Shown here one piece after another: positions 26,830 through 40,879 of a stretch of 64,000 nt of DNA. The DNA comes from Apis mellifera (Eukaryota; Arthropoda; Insecta; Hymenoptera; Apidae): positions 9,919,229 through 9,983,228 of the forward strand of contig NC_037645.1 in NCBI RefSeq assembly GCF_003254395.2, given 5' to 3'. Under the pieces are notes generated by a model. That model was not told the origin of the DNA, searched no databases, and saw only the letters and a program-made list of their open reading frames with translations. Each line of letters begins with the position of its first letter. Positions within the stretch are counted from its first letter, which is position 1. The translations under genes and the position numbers were made by a program.

Positions 26830-28160
26830 ATTGAAAAAGTAACTAGTAGTAAAAATAAATAATATTCGTAGATATTATGTAGTATATATAGTCGATTCGT
26901 TTGTCATTACAAATTATTTGCAGTTATTATTATATTTTGAATGATAAATTATTGTTGAAATTTTTTTTTTAGGAAGAATTATATGTATTCAAGTTTTTCC
27001 TTTGAACAAATTTAGGTCCATTAATCTATTGAAAAAGAAACTAGTAGTAAAAATAAGTAATATTCGTAGATATTATATAGTCGATTCGTTTTTCATATAA
27101 CTTCGGCCATTTGTCATTATTTGTAAGTACAATTATTATTATATTTGAAATAATAAATTATTGTTGAAATTTTTTTTTAGGAAGAATTATATATATTCCA
27201 GTTTCTCCTTTGAAATTTGGGTTCGTTAATCTATTGAAAAAGTAACTAATAATAAAAATAAATAATATTCATAGATATTATATAGTCAATTCGTTTTTCA
27301 TATAACCGTTTGTCATTATTTGTAAGTAGAATTATTATTATATTTTGAATGATAAATTATTGAAATTTTTTTTTTAGGAAGAATTGTAGTGTATATTTCA
27401 AGTTTTTCTTTTGAACAAATTTGGATCCGTTAATCCAATAAAAACTAGTAGTAAAAATAAATAATATATAGATATTATATAGTCGATTCGTTTTTCATAT
27501 AACTTCGGCCGTTTGTCATTATTTATAAGTACAATTATTATTATATTTTGAATGATAAATTATTGTTGAAATTTTTTTTTTAGGAAGAATTATATATATT
27601 CAAGTTTCTCTTTTGAACAAATTTGGATCCGTTAATCCAGTAAAAATTAGTAGTAAAATAAATAATATATAGATATTATATAGTCGATTCGGTTTCCATT
27701 CGTTAATCTATTGAAAGAGTAACTAGTAATAAAAATAAATAATATTCGTAGATATTATATAGTCGATTCGTTTTTCATATAACTTCGGCCATTTGTCATT
27801 ATTTGTAAGTACAATTATTATTATATTTTGAACGATAGATTATTGTTGAAATTTTTTTTTTTTAGAAAGAATTGTAATGTATATTTAAGTTTCTTCTTTG
27901 AACAAATTTGGATTAATCCATTGAAAAAGTAACTAGTAATAAAAATAAGTTACTTTAAGTAATTACTTTGTTAATTAAAATGCTTGAATAAATAATATTC
28001 GTCCATTTGCTATTACAAATTATTTGCAATTATTATTATGTTTTGAACAATAAATTATTGTTAAAATTTTTTTTTTAGAAAGAACTATAGTATATATATA
28101 TATTATAGTCAATTCGTTTTTCAGATAACCTCGATCCATTACAAATTATTTGTAATTATT
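26830..28160. repeat. degenerate tandem array, about 7 units of 180-200 bp
   Basis: Order within the unit: AAGTAACTAGTAGTAAAAAT, TTCGTAGATATTATATAGTC, GATTCGTTTTTCATATAACT, TTATTATATTTTGAATGATA, a T-run with AGGAAGAATT, and TTTGAACAAATTTGGATCCG. Confidence 0.92.
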
Positions 28161-28571
28161 ACTATAAATTATGAATTAACTATAAATTATTGAATTAACT
28201 TCTAAAAATAACTTTATTCATAACTTTAAATATTAAATTTTACCCATCACAGCCTGAACTATGAATGAACTATAAACGATGGATTTTTTAATACAACTCG
28301 AGATATTGTTGATGCAACTTAAGATTATTGTAATTGAAATATCGAAGTCTTCGATGATAGACCACAGTACTTATTTCATTTCATTTCAACTATATTTCAT
28401 TATACTTATCCCTCCATAAAATTTCCTCCCCGATTTTATCCAATATCGTTACAAATACACGTTGCCACGAAGACTTTTTAGAAAATTTACGTAAACATTT
28501 CGACGATACTCGGCATTAATAATTATCATCATATTCAATCCCACCCCTATTACGTTACCAATATATTACAA

Positions 28572-28602
<31 letters not shown>

Positions 28603-28970
28603 CATATCGAATTTATACAGATATCTATAATGATCATTAATAATAATTATATCATCGAGGCATCATTGAATGTTTCTGTATTTAGAGAAACATTTAATAA
28701 TCACTAATAATAACAAGATTCGAAGAATATCAAAACCTGAAACGTCAAAATTATCCATAACGTTGTATAATAGAAATAATTACAATAATTCAATCACGAT
28801 GAAATCGACAACATCGATATTCCTCGTTATTCCGAAAATGGGGATGGATACAAACCCCATCTCGCGTTATCCCATTCCCGGAATCGGCCAACACTCGTCC
28901 AATGAATGTAATCATTAACGAGTAATTGTTTACTCTCTTGTTATCATGTTTCCAGCCTCCTCCTTGATCG
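28161..28970. other. single-copy AT-rich noncoding DNA
   Basis: Contains an (AT)n run near 28,574-28,602. An 82-codon plus-strand ORF at 28,670 is low-complexity and not supported. Confidence 0.55.
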
Positions 28971-30041
28971 ATCGGATTTACAAATTTCCCGATCGAAAAA
29001 CCAGTCGAGTGGACCCTCCTCCCTCAAATCCTTTCGCATAATATCTCCAGATGATATTATCAATCAGAATCATCATCTTGTGCGTAATATTCTTCAAGTA
29101 TTACTCGTGTCTTTCTTTAAGTTTAACAATTTTTTAAAATTGTTAAATTTAAAACAATTCTTAATTTTAAAATAATATAATTTAATATAATTATATTATT
29201 TATTTATATAATATAATATACTTATATAATATTATATAATATATTTTTATTATTATTTTTATATAATATATTTTTTATATATTAATATGTATAATATAAT
29301 TATTTTTTATATAATATATTTTTATATATCGGATTTACAAATTTCCCGATCGAAAAAACGGTCGAGTGGACCCTCCTCCCTCAAATCCTTTCGCATAATA
29401 TCTCCAGATGATATTATCAATCAGAATCATCATCTTGTGCGTAATATTCTTCAAGTATTACTCGTGTCTTTCTTTAAGTTTAACAATTTTTTAAAATTGT
29501 TAAATTTAAAACAATTCTTAATTTTAAAATAATATAATTTAATATAATTATATTATTTATTTATATAATATAATATACTTATATAATATTATATAATATA
29601 TTTTTATTATTATTTTTATATAATATATTTTTTATATATTAATATGTATAATATAATTATTTTTTATATAATATATTTTTATATATCGGATTTACAAATT
29701 TCCCGATCGAAAAAACGGTCGAGTGGACCCTCCTCCCTCAAATCCTTTTGCATAATATCTCCAAATGATATTATCAATCAGAATCATCATCTTGTGCGTA
29801 ATATTCTTCAAGTATTACTCGTGTTTTTCTTTAAGTTTAACAATTTTTTAAAATTGTTAAATTTAAAACAATTCTTAATTTTAAAATAATATAATTTAAT
29901 ATAATTATATTATTTATTTATATAATATAATATACTTATATAATATTATATAATATATTTTTATTATTATTTTTATATAATATGTTTTTTATATATTAAT
30001 ATGTATAATATAATTATTTTTTATATAATATATTTTTATTA
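28971..30041. repeat. 357-bp tandem triplication with a nearly pure A/T core
   Basis: Copies start at 28971, 29328 and 29685, exactly 357 bp apart and nearly identical. Each has a GC-richer head (TTTCCCGATCGAAAAA, GTGGACCCTCCTCCCTCAAA), the palindrome TTTAACAATTTTTTAAAATT then GTTAAA, and about 190 bp of almost only A and T. Duplicated 81-codon ORFs are artefacts of the repeat. Confidence 0.97.
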
Positions 30042-33000
30042 TTATATAATATAATTATATTATTAATTTAAATATAATTTTCTTAAATTTAAACAATTTA
30101 ACCTGAGAGAAATTTAAACGAAATTGAATACAATCTGATACGACACATGTTTTTGTTCTCTATTTTAAGTAATTAAAAAAAATTTTAAAAAAGTGCTATC
30201 CAATCTATTCTCTCGAAAGTGTTCTCTCTTCAGCAAAGTATATGCAGAATCCAGTATGCACTTTGGAAACATTGATAGTCTTCCCCATATTCGACGTCTA
30301 ATTAACTAATTAACGCGTATCCATCTAGTCTTCCTTGTTGCGCGACAATATGGACGCAGCTTTTCGAGTCTATAGCGCTTTATTGGAAATGGTTCGAGTA
30401 GCCATTGATGTGTGCTTGGGAAGAGAAGAGATTCGTCGAAACGTTAATTTATCGACCAAGTGTTTGAAAATAATTATCGAGATGACAAAAATTCGCTTCC
30501 AATAATAAACGGAAAATATAAATGAATATCGATTAACAATTCGTTTAGAATTGCTAGATGATTTTCTAAAAATGAAAGATACGATTGTAGGAAGAAAAAA
30601 TCGCAATGTTCGAACACGCTTTTGTGAACACCTCTCTAAAATCGTCCATCCTCTTCTTCCCTGAACGAAAACAACGAGGGATCGATCGATCTTACTTGCT
30701 ACACATTTTGAAGAACGAGGGATACTTTTGCTTTGTCTCTCGCCCCTCCGATTTACTAGGGAAAGGGGGTCAAAGAAAAGTGTGTTTTAAAGGCTCGACT
30801 TTGATTCTGTTTCAACTTCAAAAGAGCGCGTGCGAAAGCAAGAAAAGCGTGTTCGAGGACGAATCGGCGCGTCGTGAATTTTCGCGCCCTTTGAAGAGCA
30901 CATCGGTACATCGTTCTTTGAAGTCATCTGTTCCTTCTTTCTTTTTTTTCTTTTTCTATTATTATTATTACTCTATCTACATATTCCGCGTGTTCGAGTA
31001 TTCGTATCGAATATTCGATGGAACGGAAACTTTAGGAAATTTTATTTTTACTCGAGGGAATATTTTTTCCAGTTTTCCAATTTTTTCAGGAATAACGAGT
31101 TTTTATCGAAACGATTTGGATTTTTCTCTTCGCCTCGAGCTTCGACGTGCTTCGAGGCGAAGATTAAATTTAATATTAAGTTGTTTCATTTATCGCTTCG
31201 TCCATCTAATTTGAAATGGCATGCCTTAAAAAATAAATAAAAATTCGCATTAAATCTCATCCTCAGTTTCCAGAAATTGTTGCTGTTGTTTCGCTCGGAA
31301 ACTTGTCTTCAAGCAGGCAGACAAGTTTGGTCGAGCAACGACAGGTCGCTGTGGTCGAAGAGGGGGGGCGACAGGGGGACAAAGTCTCGGCCAAGTCGAA
31401 ATCGGGGCCCAGCCTTTTTGTCGCGTGAAATCGACAGGTTCCCGACCGCAGCTTAGAAAGCGGCCAAGAAAGCTGCAGAGAACCGCAACCCCTCCCCCTT
31501 CGATCCTCATCCGTCCCCTGTTTCCGGTCATCATGGCTTCTCCTCTCTCAAAGCGGAGCGGTGGCGCCCTCTGTGAAGCGTTATCGGGAATAAAAAGTTT
31601 TAGAAGCGTTTAACGAAGCCGTCTTGCAGCCGAAGCAAAATTGTGTGGCTTTTAGACAAGGTGACGGTGACGGTGACGAGAGTTGAAAGTGATGATTGAA
31701 AAATCGAGAAGGACGAAGATTGAACAGGGAAAAAAAAGAAAAATTGATTCCGATTAATTTAACGTCTTATCGAGTTTTGAGTGTTTATCTCTCGTTCTAA
31801 TCTATTTCTGTTCTAATCTAAGCATTTTTTGGTTTCGAATCGCGCACTGAAAGCATCCCAATCGAATATTTTTCGATTAGTGAGAAAAGTTGAAAAGTTA
31901 CGTAAGAATAATTACGTTCAATTTCAACGTAAACCTAACCTAACCTAATTTCCAAGCCTTAACATTCAATAGATCGAAGATGAAATAATCCTTAACCGAA
32001 AAATACCTTCTCTGGAACGAGGCTCAAGCCATTTTCATAAGTACAATCCTCTTAGTAGCAAAATTTCGATCAAAAAAAAAAAATCCTTCGAAATCCACTT
32101 GACAAACCGGTATTAGGTTCACCACAACCTGCCAAAGAACCTATCAGACCTACTATCGCGGCAAGAACGAGAGAAATCCTTCAACCCTTTCGTCATCCCT
32201 TTCTTCCCCCCCCCCCATCTCGCAAGAAGAAACAAGCGGCCTCCGCTAATTGTCGAAATAACGAAGGAAACTTCCGTCCGTACCGTTTCCATCAGGCCCG
32301 CACCTGTTCCCCTCGGTTGTTCCATCGGTTCTGGTCGTCGTCGGTGTCGTAGTTATGGCGGGGAGGGCGAGGAAAGCTCCCCGCCTTCGCGACGCGTCAA
32401 CAGTTTCGCCGCGATAAATCTGGCCGCCGCGTGTTTTGCACTGCCTTTCCGCGGCCAACTTTCTTCCCGCGCTTTGTCCCTGCGTTTAACAAGAGCAGCC
32501 CGATAGAGACGGTAATCTCTGGTTGCCGCGGTGGTGGGGATGGAGGCGAGGAGGCAGCGGGGAGCGGAGCGAGTTTGATCGAGTCCGCTTCTTGCCGTGT
32601 GTCCAGATGGCGCCGTTGCGCCGCTTACGATAGGGGGAGCCGAGCTCAGTTTCGGTAGAGGCGAAGTTTGGAAAGTCGAGGGGCCTCCTCGTTGCTTTGC
32701 ACGCGAGAGGTTTGTTTGCGCGTTGTAGCGGGGAGGGAGGAGGGGGAGATCCGGATTAAGTTCAAGTTCTGTTTCGAAAGTTTTGTATTATCGTTAATTA
32801 AGACAGTCGTCGCGGGTGTATATTCGGCCTCGTTGATTATTTTTACTGTCGTCTCTCTGCCTTATCGACCGAGTCACGTTTCCCACTCGCTGTTACAATT
32901 ATTCATCGTCGCGATTCTCTAGAAGCTGTTACGGAAATCGACTCGGTACATCATTTTTCTCCCCAAGCGATACATTACTTAACCTCTCCCTCCGTTATCC

Positions 33001-33924
33001 ATTATGTATACATGTAGGCAAGAGTTTCTCGACGTTTGGCGAGGAAGACAACCGAAGAATATCCTTCGAGAACAAAGGAATTTATCATTAACCTCTATAT
33101 CTCATTTTCTTCTGGTTCCAATCTTTTGGTCGTTGAGGTTGACGCGGAAATCGATTTCGTGTATATTTCTTCTTTTTAGATTTTAGTTTTTGGAATTTTT
33201 ACTTCGAGTAGAGGATTATATCTTTTTCAGAGTCTCGAATTTCCAGGTTTCGTTTTAATATCGTATTGTGGGTAGTAAAATAGTTGTTACGAATTTATGT
33301 AAAAATTTGTTTCTCCTTATCGCGATAGGATAATATTTTCATAGAGAATTATTTTTAAATCTATGGGTATCCTTTGGCCGGCCGGAATTAAATCCGCAGA
33401 ATTTGAATTTGTCGCTTGAGAAGGGGAGTATGGCATCTGAGTAATTTTCCGCACGAGCAGAGCTGCGCTGCCTTCGAAACGTCGAAAATGGAGAGCCCAG
33501 GCTGTCCACAAGTTTAAATGTAATTGTAGGTAAAATTGACTGTGACAATATGACGCGGGTTAGTTACTTTTCTTTCTTTCGTTCTTTCTTTCTTTCCTGT
33601 CTGTGGGGAATCTAGTGTTTTTTTTAAAACCAACTGGAAAAGAGAAATTGAATAACACGTATCGAAGCTGCGTTTTTTAATTGACAAAAATGTTTATTGA
33701 TCGATTTTTTTTTATCTGTTGATAAAAATTCTTATAATCGTTCGAGAGAAGAAGAAGGAAGAGAAATATTTTTCAATTTAATTTTTTATTATTCTAAAAG
33801 AAGAACATTAGATTGAAAATCAACTTTTTAAAAGTAAAAATGTAATATCGATATTTTTTTCTTCTTTTTTTTTTTATCGTTACTTTTATCTCAACATTAC
33901 TCAAATTTTTTAATATTATTTTTA
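30042..33924. other. single-copy noncoding DNA with two GC-rich islands
   Basis: GC-rich at 31,280-31,640 and 32,110-32,760, AT-rich elsewhere. The second island ends near CGAGCTCAGTTTCGG, which resembles an initiator, so it could be a promoter or first exon. I cannot define a transcript. Three CCTAA units lie at 31,934-31,948. A 202-codon plus-strand ORF at 30,606 is compositionally irregular and has no recognised domain. Confidence 0.5.
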
Positions 33925-33950
33925 AACGTGTCTTTTTACAGGTACGTATT
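33925..33950 (+). promoter_or_regulatory. candidate recursive-splicing (ratchet) site
   Basis: AAACGTGTCTTTTTACAG|GTACGTA places a strong acceptor next to a donor-like GTACGT at 33941/33942, after a long T-rich tract. It has the same strand and architecture as the 60.4-kb site. The donor half is weaker than GTAAGT. Confidence 0.4.
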
Positions 33951-36059
33951 TTTTAGGAATAAAACGTTTCCCATCGCGTACATCATCGCGTTTTTATCAA
34001 TTTTAATGTTTATTTCAATTTAACGTTTTTGAAAAGGTTATCGATATTTACGAGCGTTTAATGGAGATCCATGTTTAAACGGGAAATATTTACATATTAA
34101 AGCGAGCACTTATTTTTGAATAGCATTTGTTTTAAAAATTGTCGACAACAAGAATAAGAGCTCGTAATTTTCCTTCTCAATTTAACGTTATCATATACAC
34201 GATTAACATTAAAAAAAAATAATATTTCCCTTTCAAACTTTGAAAATAAAAAAAGAAAATATACATTTCCACGACTATATTCAATTTCAACTAATTTTGA
34301 AAAAAAATGGGAAATAAAGGAGAATATTGTAAAATATATTTCATGGACATGGACCAAATCAGAATACAAAAGAGAATTAAAGAAAAATGCTCGACGATTA
34401 TTTACAAACAAATTTTGAATAATTACACCCGATCATCATCCCTTTTTTCTTTTTCATAAACAATTATCCATGCGCTGCCAATAATAAAAATACATCATTT
34501 TCCATCATTTTAATTTTAATCATCCCCCTTTTTTCCATCGCGCTTTTCGTTTACAGAACAAAACGAGAATTCATCTCATATTCATGAAAAAATATTCCCC
34601 GCATCATCCACAAATCATCCTCCCTTTATCAGTCGCGTATACCGGTACTTATCAACCATCCTGTGTAACGCTTACAATCCATCCCCCCTCCCCCTCTCCT
34701 TCCCCCCCTCCTCCTCCCCCTCAGGCAAGAAAACGTTGTATACAAGCGTTTTCCCTTATCATCCGCTTCTCCATCGTTTTCTTCGCTTCTGAATCGCGAG
34801 CCAGGATCTCGTGTCACCGGCTTGACGTGCCCCGCAGTGCGGCTGTACACCGAGGCCGAGACAGATTCCGTATTACGCACACCAGAGATTCTCAGTCGTC
34901 ATATCGTCCCGCCCTGCCGGAAATTTTTCTAAAAAGAATCGAGTCCCTCTATGCCCTGTACAGCATTTTTCTTCCTCCTCTCTCTCCTTATTTTATTATC
35001 CACCTCGAAAGATCAAAACCAAACGAAACGGAACGAATCGTTCTTTTTTTTTCCTTTTTTGATTTCCTCGTTTTCTTTATGTATTGCTATTAACTCTTCG
35101 AGAAGGAGAAAAATCTTTTGTGGGAAATGAAGTTTTTATAAATTGGTTGGAAAGTTAGGTTAGAGAAGGAGGTTGGAGGTTAAGAAATTAGGGAAAAAAT
35201 AGTGAAGAGACAGTGTTGAAGAGAATTTTAATGATGTTAATGGTAAAAGTTGCGATATGTAAATATTAATGATTGGGATAATAGAACTGATAATAATAGA
35301 ACTAATAAACTATGTTGTAACAATGTTGGTATTAATGCTAACAGAACCCTATACTAGTGATAATAATATTTCAATAGTATTATTACCCCTCTTTCTCTCT
35401 CTATCTCGCTCTCTCTATCTCACTCTATATATATAATATATATATATATATATATGAAGTCCTATATTCCTTGACGCCGACAATAATACCAAATTACCAT
35501 TCTAATTCAAAGTACATCCTCAAATTATATTGAACGTCAAATTACGTGGCTGCGTGCAACGGAATTATCTCGAATCGAATTTGAACATTCGAAATTCGAA
35601 GATGTAAAAACACTTTTTTAAACTGTTTGAAAATGATTAGAGAAAGGGAAAACGACGATCGTTGTAATAATAATAATGGAAAACGATATACTTTTAATTT
35701 CGTTTTCTTCCTGGAATCAAATTTGGCAAGCGTGTCCGTCTCGAATAATAATAATAATTCGTTTCGATTCGTTTGAGAGTCGCTGATGCGCCCAACCTTT
35801 CGAGATTCCCATGATGAAAGCCCCGGGCTACCATTTTGAGTTACGCTCCTGCGTCCGTCCATATTATTGTCCGTGACAGTGACAAATCGTCATTACACCG
35901 ATTACGAGAACTCGAGTCACCTATCATTTTCGAACTCGATCAACCTTGGTGAAAAACCTCGATCGAAAGTCATCCTCGATTATACTCACAATTCACTCGA
36001 GATTCACTCGTTTGTAAAATTATACATCGTTGTTTTTTTAAATTTCCCTGTTTAATTAA
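33951..36059. other. single-copy noncoding DNA
   Basis: AT-rich, with a C-rich stretch near 34,680-34,725, a GC-richer patch at 34,730-34,920 and mixed (CT)n/(AT)n at 35,390-35,455. A 169-codon plus-strand ORF at 34,584 is dominated by Pro/Ser low complexity and is not supported. Confidence 0.5.
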
Positions 36060-37560
36060 GTGAGAATACAAGCTGTATTAATCCAAAGTGTTGTAATACA
36101 TATTCGAGACGTATATTTTGAAGACTATATATACTTTCTTTATATTTCTGCACTTAATTTTGTCCTCTAGAATCCTTTAAAGATATTCCATTCTATATTC
36201 TATATATTTTAAGAATCTAAAATCATTTTAATTAATTAATTGATTATATTAATTTAAAGTGTTAATACATTTAAGACATGTATTTTGAAGGCTAGATTTT
36301 AAAAGCTAGATGTCGTTATTTGTATATATAATTTTTACTTCAATTGCTCATAATAATCCTCAATCTGTATTCTTTCTTTATATTTTTGCATTTATTTTTT
36401 TATTTTTTTATTTTATAGAATAATCCTTCAAAGATATCCTATTCTATGTGCCTATACATCCTATATTTTAACAATCTAAAATCATCTTTAATTAATTCAA
36501 AGTATTGTTACTTCAATTCCTCGTAATAACCCTTAATTTGTATACTTTCTTTATATTTATTTTTATTCTCTAGAATGGATCCTTCAAAGATATTCTATCC
36601 TATGTATCTATACATCCTATATTTTAATAATTTAATTAATTCAAAGTGTTATTACTTCAAGTACTCATAATACTCCTCAATCTGTATACTTTTATATCTT
36701 TATATTTCTGCATTTACTATTATCCTCTAAAATGGATCCTTCAAAGATATCCCATTCTATCCTATGTATCTAAAATCATCTTTAATATTAATTAATCCAA
36801 AGTGTTATTACTTCAAGTGCTTATAATAATCCTCAATCTGTATACTTTCTTTATATTTCTGCATTTTATATATACTTGTCTTTTAGAATCGATTTTTCAA
36901 AGATATTCCATCTTATGTGTCTATACATCCTATATTTTAACAATCTAAAATCATCTTTAATTAATTCAAAGTGTTGTTAGTTCAAATGCTCATAATAATC
37001 CTCAATCTGTATATTTTCTTTATATTTCTGCATTTATTTTTATTTTCTAGAATGGATCCTTCAAAAATATTCCATCCTATGTATCTATATACCTTATATT
37101 TAAAGAATTTAAAATCATCTTAACAGTAATTAATTAACTATTAATTAATTTAAAACATTCAATACATATTCGAGACATATATTTTAAAGTCTAGATTTTA
37201 AAGGTTAGATTTGTTATTTGTATATATAATTGTTACTTCAATTGCTCATAATAATCCTCAATCTATATACTTTTATATCTTTATATTTTTGCATTTACTT
37301 TCTCTAGAATCGAAAGATATCCCATCCTGTGATATCCTATATTTCAACAATTTAAAATTTTCTTTAATAATAATTAATTAACTACTAATTAATTTAAAAC
37401 ATTTAATACATATTTAATACATATATTTTGAAGTCTAGATTTTAAAGGTTAGATATCGTTATTTCTATATACAATTGTTATTTTGCATTTACTTTCTTAT
37501 CCTCTTTCTTATCCTTCAAAGATATACTATTCCCCAATTCATATTTTAAGAAATCTAAAA
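36060..37560. repeat. degenerate tandem array, about 8 units near 150-170 bp
   Basis: Recurrent order: ATCATCTTTAATTAATTCAA, GTGTTATTACTTCAA, CTCATAATAATCCTCAATCT, TTTCTTTATATTTCTGCATT, GAATGGATCCTTCAAAGATA and CATCCTATATTTTAACAATC. Confidence 0.92.
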
Positions 37561-39084
37561 CTTAAAATCTCCCTCACATTAGATAAACATAAATAAAATC
37601 TTAAACAAAATACGTTATAAAATTGATATTGATCCAGATAACCAAAAAATTCCTACCAAATCGTACCCAGATGAGTACCTGGAAGAGTAATATCATTCCA
37701 TGGATAATGCAAGCGAATAGTATCCACTACTTACCTCGATAAATAAATATACAATCGAAGGAGAAAGAAGATTCGATTCTGGGGGGAGAAACGGAGAGGG
37801 AGAGAGGTGATCGCAATAATCCTAAAGCAATGATACGCGTGGAACGTAGAAAGATCGGGGAGAGGAAAATTTCTGATTGGGCGGCCTCGTTGGGGATCGT
37901 GGCCACACAGGGACTCAACGTCTTCCTTCATCCCTTCGCGTTTTCAAATATTCATTTTCTCATAGCGCCGCCTCGTTCGAGGGATGCAACGGATTACGGA
38001 GGGCAACCCCCTCCCCCTTTACCTAATATTTAAGACCACGGAACCGGGAATCGATCCTGTTAATCGAAATTCGAACGCGCGTCGAATTGTTCGGTTTCTT
38101 CTCGCCAGATGGCGGCTCGAGAGAAATATTTAAAGAGCGGTTTAAAAGTCAGGTGAAGAAATGCGGGGAGGGGGACGAACTTGGAGAATTGAAGAACTTG
38201 AGAATTTCGATTGGCACTTCAACTTTTCTCTTAAGACTTTAGAATTTAGAGAGCTTTCGAGAATACCGTTAGATTTGAGAGAATTGAAAGGAAGAAATTT
38301 TTGGGACAGGAAAATTTCCAAACTGCTCTTAAGAAACTCGAATTTCCTTAGAAACTCTTTAAAAAGTATACACGATTAGAAGAATCATCGAAAATTATTA
38401 AAATTATTAGAATAATATCGATCCAAAAGTTTAAGGAAATAATTCCTGCTCGACTTAAACAATTTGAATATAATCTTCCAAGAAATTCTTCGAATAAACC
38501 AAGGATCCAAAACGTTTTAGAAAACATTCGAATCGATAGTGTTACATATTTTTCTCTTTACAAAGGAATTGGTACAGCGATCAGAGAAATTCCCTCGATT
38601 TCCCACGTTTCTTTCCCCAGGTTGAGCCGATTCTTCCGGAGAGGCGGAAACGTGGCGCAATGGCCGCGGCTATAATTTTCGACGGCGAACGCGTGGACGA
38701 TCGTCCACGCCATTGTTGCTCCCCTCCCCCCTCCCCGTAACGAGCACCAATTTTTCCAGCCTCGAACAATGTGTCGCATTAGCGCATTGTGCCGCCCGAT
38801 TCCGCCCTGCCCTGTCATGCGACACAGCCGGTATCGTAATCGATGCCGGCCCCGATTTCCATTCCACTTTTGCGGAACCACGGGGGGTTCCCCGTGGGTC
38901 ATTATAGCGGCAAGTCGACCGACAATATCATCGAGAACAGGTGGACGTGTCCCGAATTCGTCGTTCCTCCGCCGTTATCTACCAGATATCTCGAATAATA
39001 TCCGTCTAATTTCTTACGTGTTCGTTTCAATGAATTAACCGGGATCTTTTTCACGGGGGAGAAAATTTTGTGAACGAAAGGATC
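37561..39084. other. single-copy noncoding DNA with GC-rich patches
   Basis: GC-richer at 37,840-38,160 and 38,590-38,960. A minus-strand donor-like CGAG|GTAAGTAG lies near 37,735. Overlapping ORFs occur on both strands, none recognisable. Confidence 0.5.
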
Positions 39085-40310
39085 GAGGATTTCTTTTTTT
39101 TTTCTGTTTTAATACTTGAAATTTTAAGTTTTCTTAAGCTTTTATTGTATTAAAGAAAGAATCTAACATTATATTTATTAATTAATTTCGAAGTATTTTT
39201 AATTTATCCAAATTGCTTTAGGATCTAATTAGAAAGATAAATTAATTTGTATTCTTCAAAAAATTGCATCAATATTAATTCTATATTTCTTTTTTTTCTG
39301 TTTTAATACTTGAAATTTTAACTTTTCTTAAGCTTCTTGTATCCAAAGTAAAGAAAGAATCTAACCTTATATTTATTAATTAATTTCGAAATATTAATTT
39401 ATTTAAATTGCTTTAGGATCTAATTAGAAAGATAAATTAATTTGTATGCTTCAAAAAATTGCACCAACACTAATTTTATATTTTTTACGAATTTCTTTTT
39501 TTTCTTTGTTTTAATTTTTGAAATTTTAATTTTTCTTAAGCTTTTGTTGTATCCAAATTAAAGAAAGAATCTAACATTATATTTATTAATTAATTTCGAA
39601 ATATTTTTAATTTATCAAAATTGCTTAATCTAATTAAAAAGATAAATTAATTTGTATTCTTCAAAAAATTGCACCAACACTAATTCTATATTTCTTTTTT
39701 TTCTTTGTTTTAATTCTTGAAATTTTAATTTTTCTTAAGCTTTTGTTGTATCCAAATTAAAAAAAGAATCTAACCTTATATTTATTAATTAATTTCGAAG
39801 TATTTCTAATTTATCCAAGTTGCTTTAGGATCTAATTAGAAAGATAAATTAATTTGTATGCTTCAAAAAATTGCACCAACACTAATTCTATATTTCTTTT
39901 TTTTCTGTTTTAATACTTGAAATTTTAACTTTTCTTAAGCTTCTATTGTATCCAAATTAAAGAAAGAATTTAACATTATATTTATCAATTAATTTCGAAA
40001 TATTTTTAATTTATCCAAATTTTTTAATCTAATTAGAAAGATAAATTAATTTGTATTTTTCAAAAAATTGCATCAACACTAATTCTATATTTTTTACGGA
40101 TTTCTTTTTTTTCTGTTTTAATCTTTGAAATTTTAATTTTTTTTAAGCTTCTATTGTATCCAAATTAAAGAAAGAATTTAACATTATATTTATTTAATTA
40201 ATTTCGAAATATTTTTAATTTATCCAAATTGCTTAATTTAATTAGAAAGATAAATTAATTTGTATTCTTCAAAAAATTACAGCAACACTAATTCTATATT
40301 TTTTACGGAT
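39085..40310. repeat. tandem array of 6 units near 200 bp
   Basis: Units start near 39,090, 39,290, 39,497, 39,693, 39,895 and 40,105 with TTTCTTTTTTTTCTGTTTTA and AATTTTAACTTTTCTTAAGC. They continue with ATTAATTAATTTCGAAATAT, TAATTAGAAAGATAAATTAA and TTCAAAAAATTGCACCAACA. Confidence 0.94.
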
Positions 40311-40879
40311 CAAATCAAGCGTGTTATTTGTTCTTCTAACGAGAGGAGGAGGGGTGGAAATGTTCTTCTTTGATTCGCTAATGTCGAAAGAATGATCTTG
40401 GAAAGGAAGTTGGTCGAAGAAACTTCGTTTGTCACGTCTTCGAGCTTTCCTGTTGTTGATTCCAAAGAAGGCGATCCATCATTTTGGACGCGTTCTGAAA
40501 ACCATTCGAAGCCAATTTCGAAATCACGAATAATTAAACCTCCCCAAAGGGCGACAAAGGGCTCGTATACGCAGCTGTATTACAATTTTCGAGGGAGGGC
40601 AAGTTATTATTCGTCTTGGAACGATCTCGTCGCCATTGTTCGGATTCCACCGAGCGCCATCCAACGGCGAGAAAGTAATTAATGGCGCTGCTTCCGTTTT
40701 TAAACGGAATACGTACGTAATTACTTTACGCACGCGAGGAAAAGTAAAGAAAAACGTAGAAGAAAGGATCTTTCGAAAGTTTCTTTTATAACAATTTAAA
40801 ATATAATTAATTAATGCCCTCTACCCTGTAAATCTTTCTTCGTATACCGTGAAAATAAAAGGTGTAGTATTTGAAGATA
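40311..40879. other. single-copy noncoding spacer
   Basis: Moderate-GC spacer between two arrays. Overlapping 96- and 69-codon ORFs on opposite strands have no motif. Confidence 0.5.

Noticed and set aside
29287..29889. Two near-identical 81-codon ORFs
   Set aside because: They lie in the 357-bp triplication, run into pure A/T sequence and have no protein-like composition.
30606..31214. 202-codon plus-strand ORF
   Set aside because: Composition changes abruptly along it (TTC/ATT simple repeats in the middle) and no family motif is recognisable.
34584..35093. 169-codon plus-strand ORF
   Set aside because: Pro/Ser-rich low complexity at its start and a Phe-rich tail; an opposing ORF overlaps and no motif is present.
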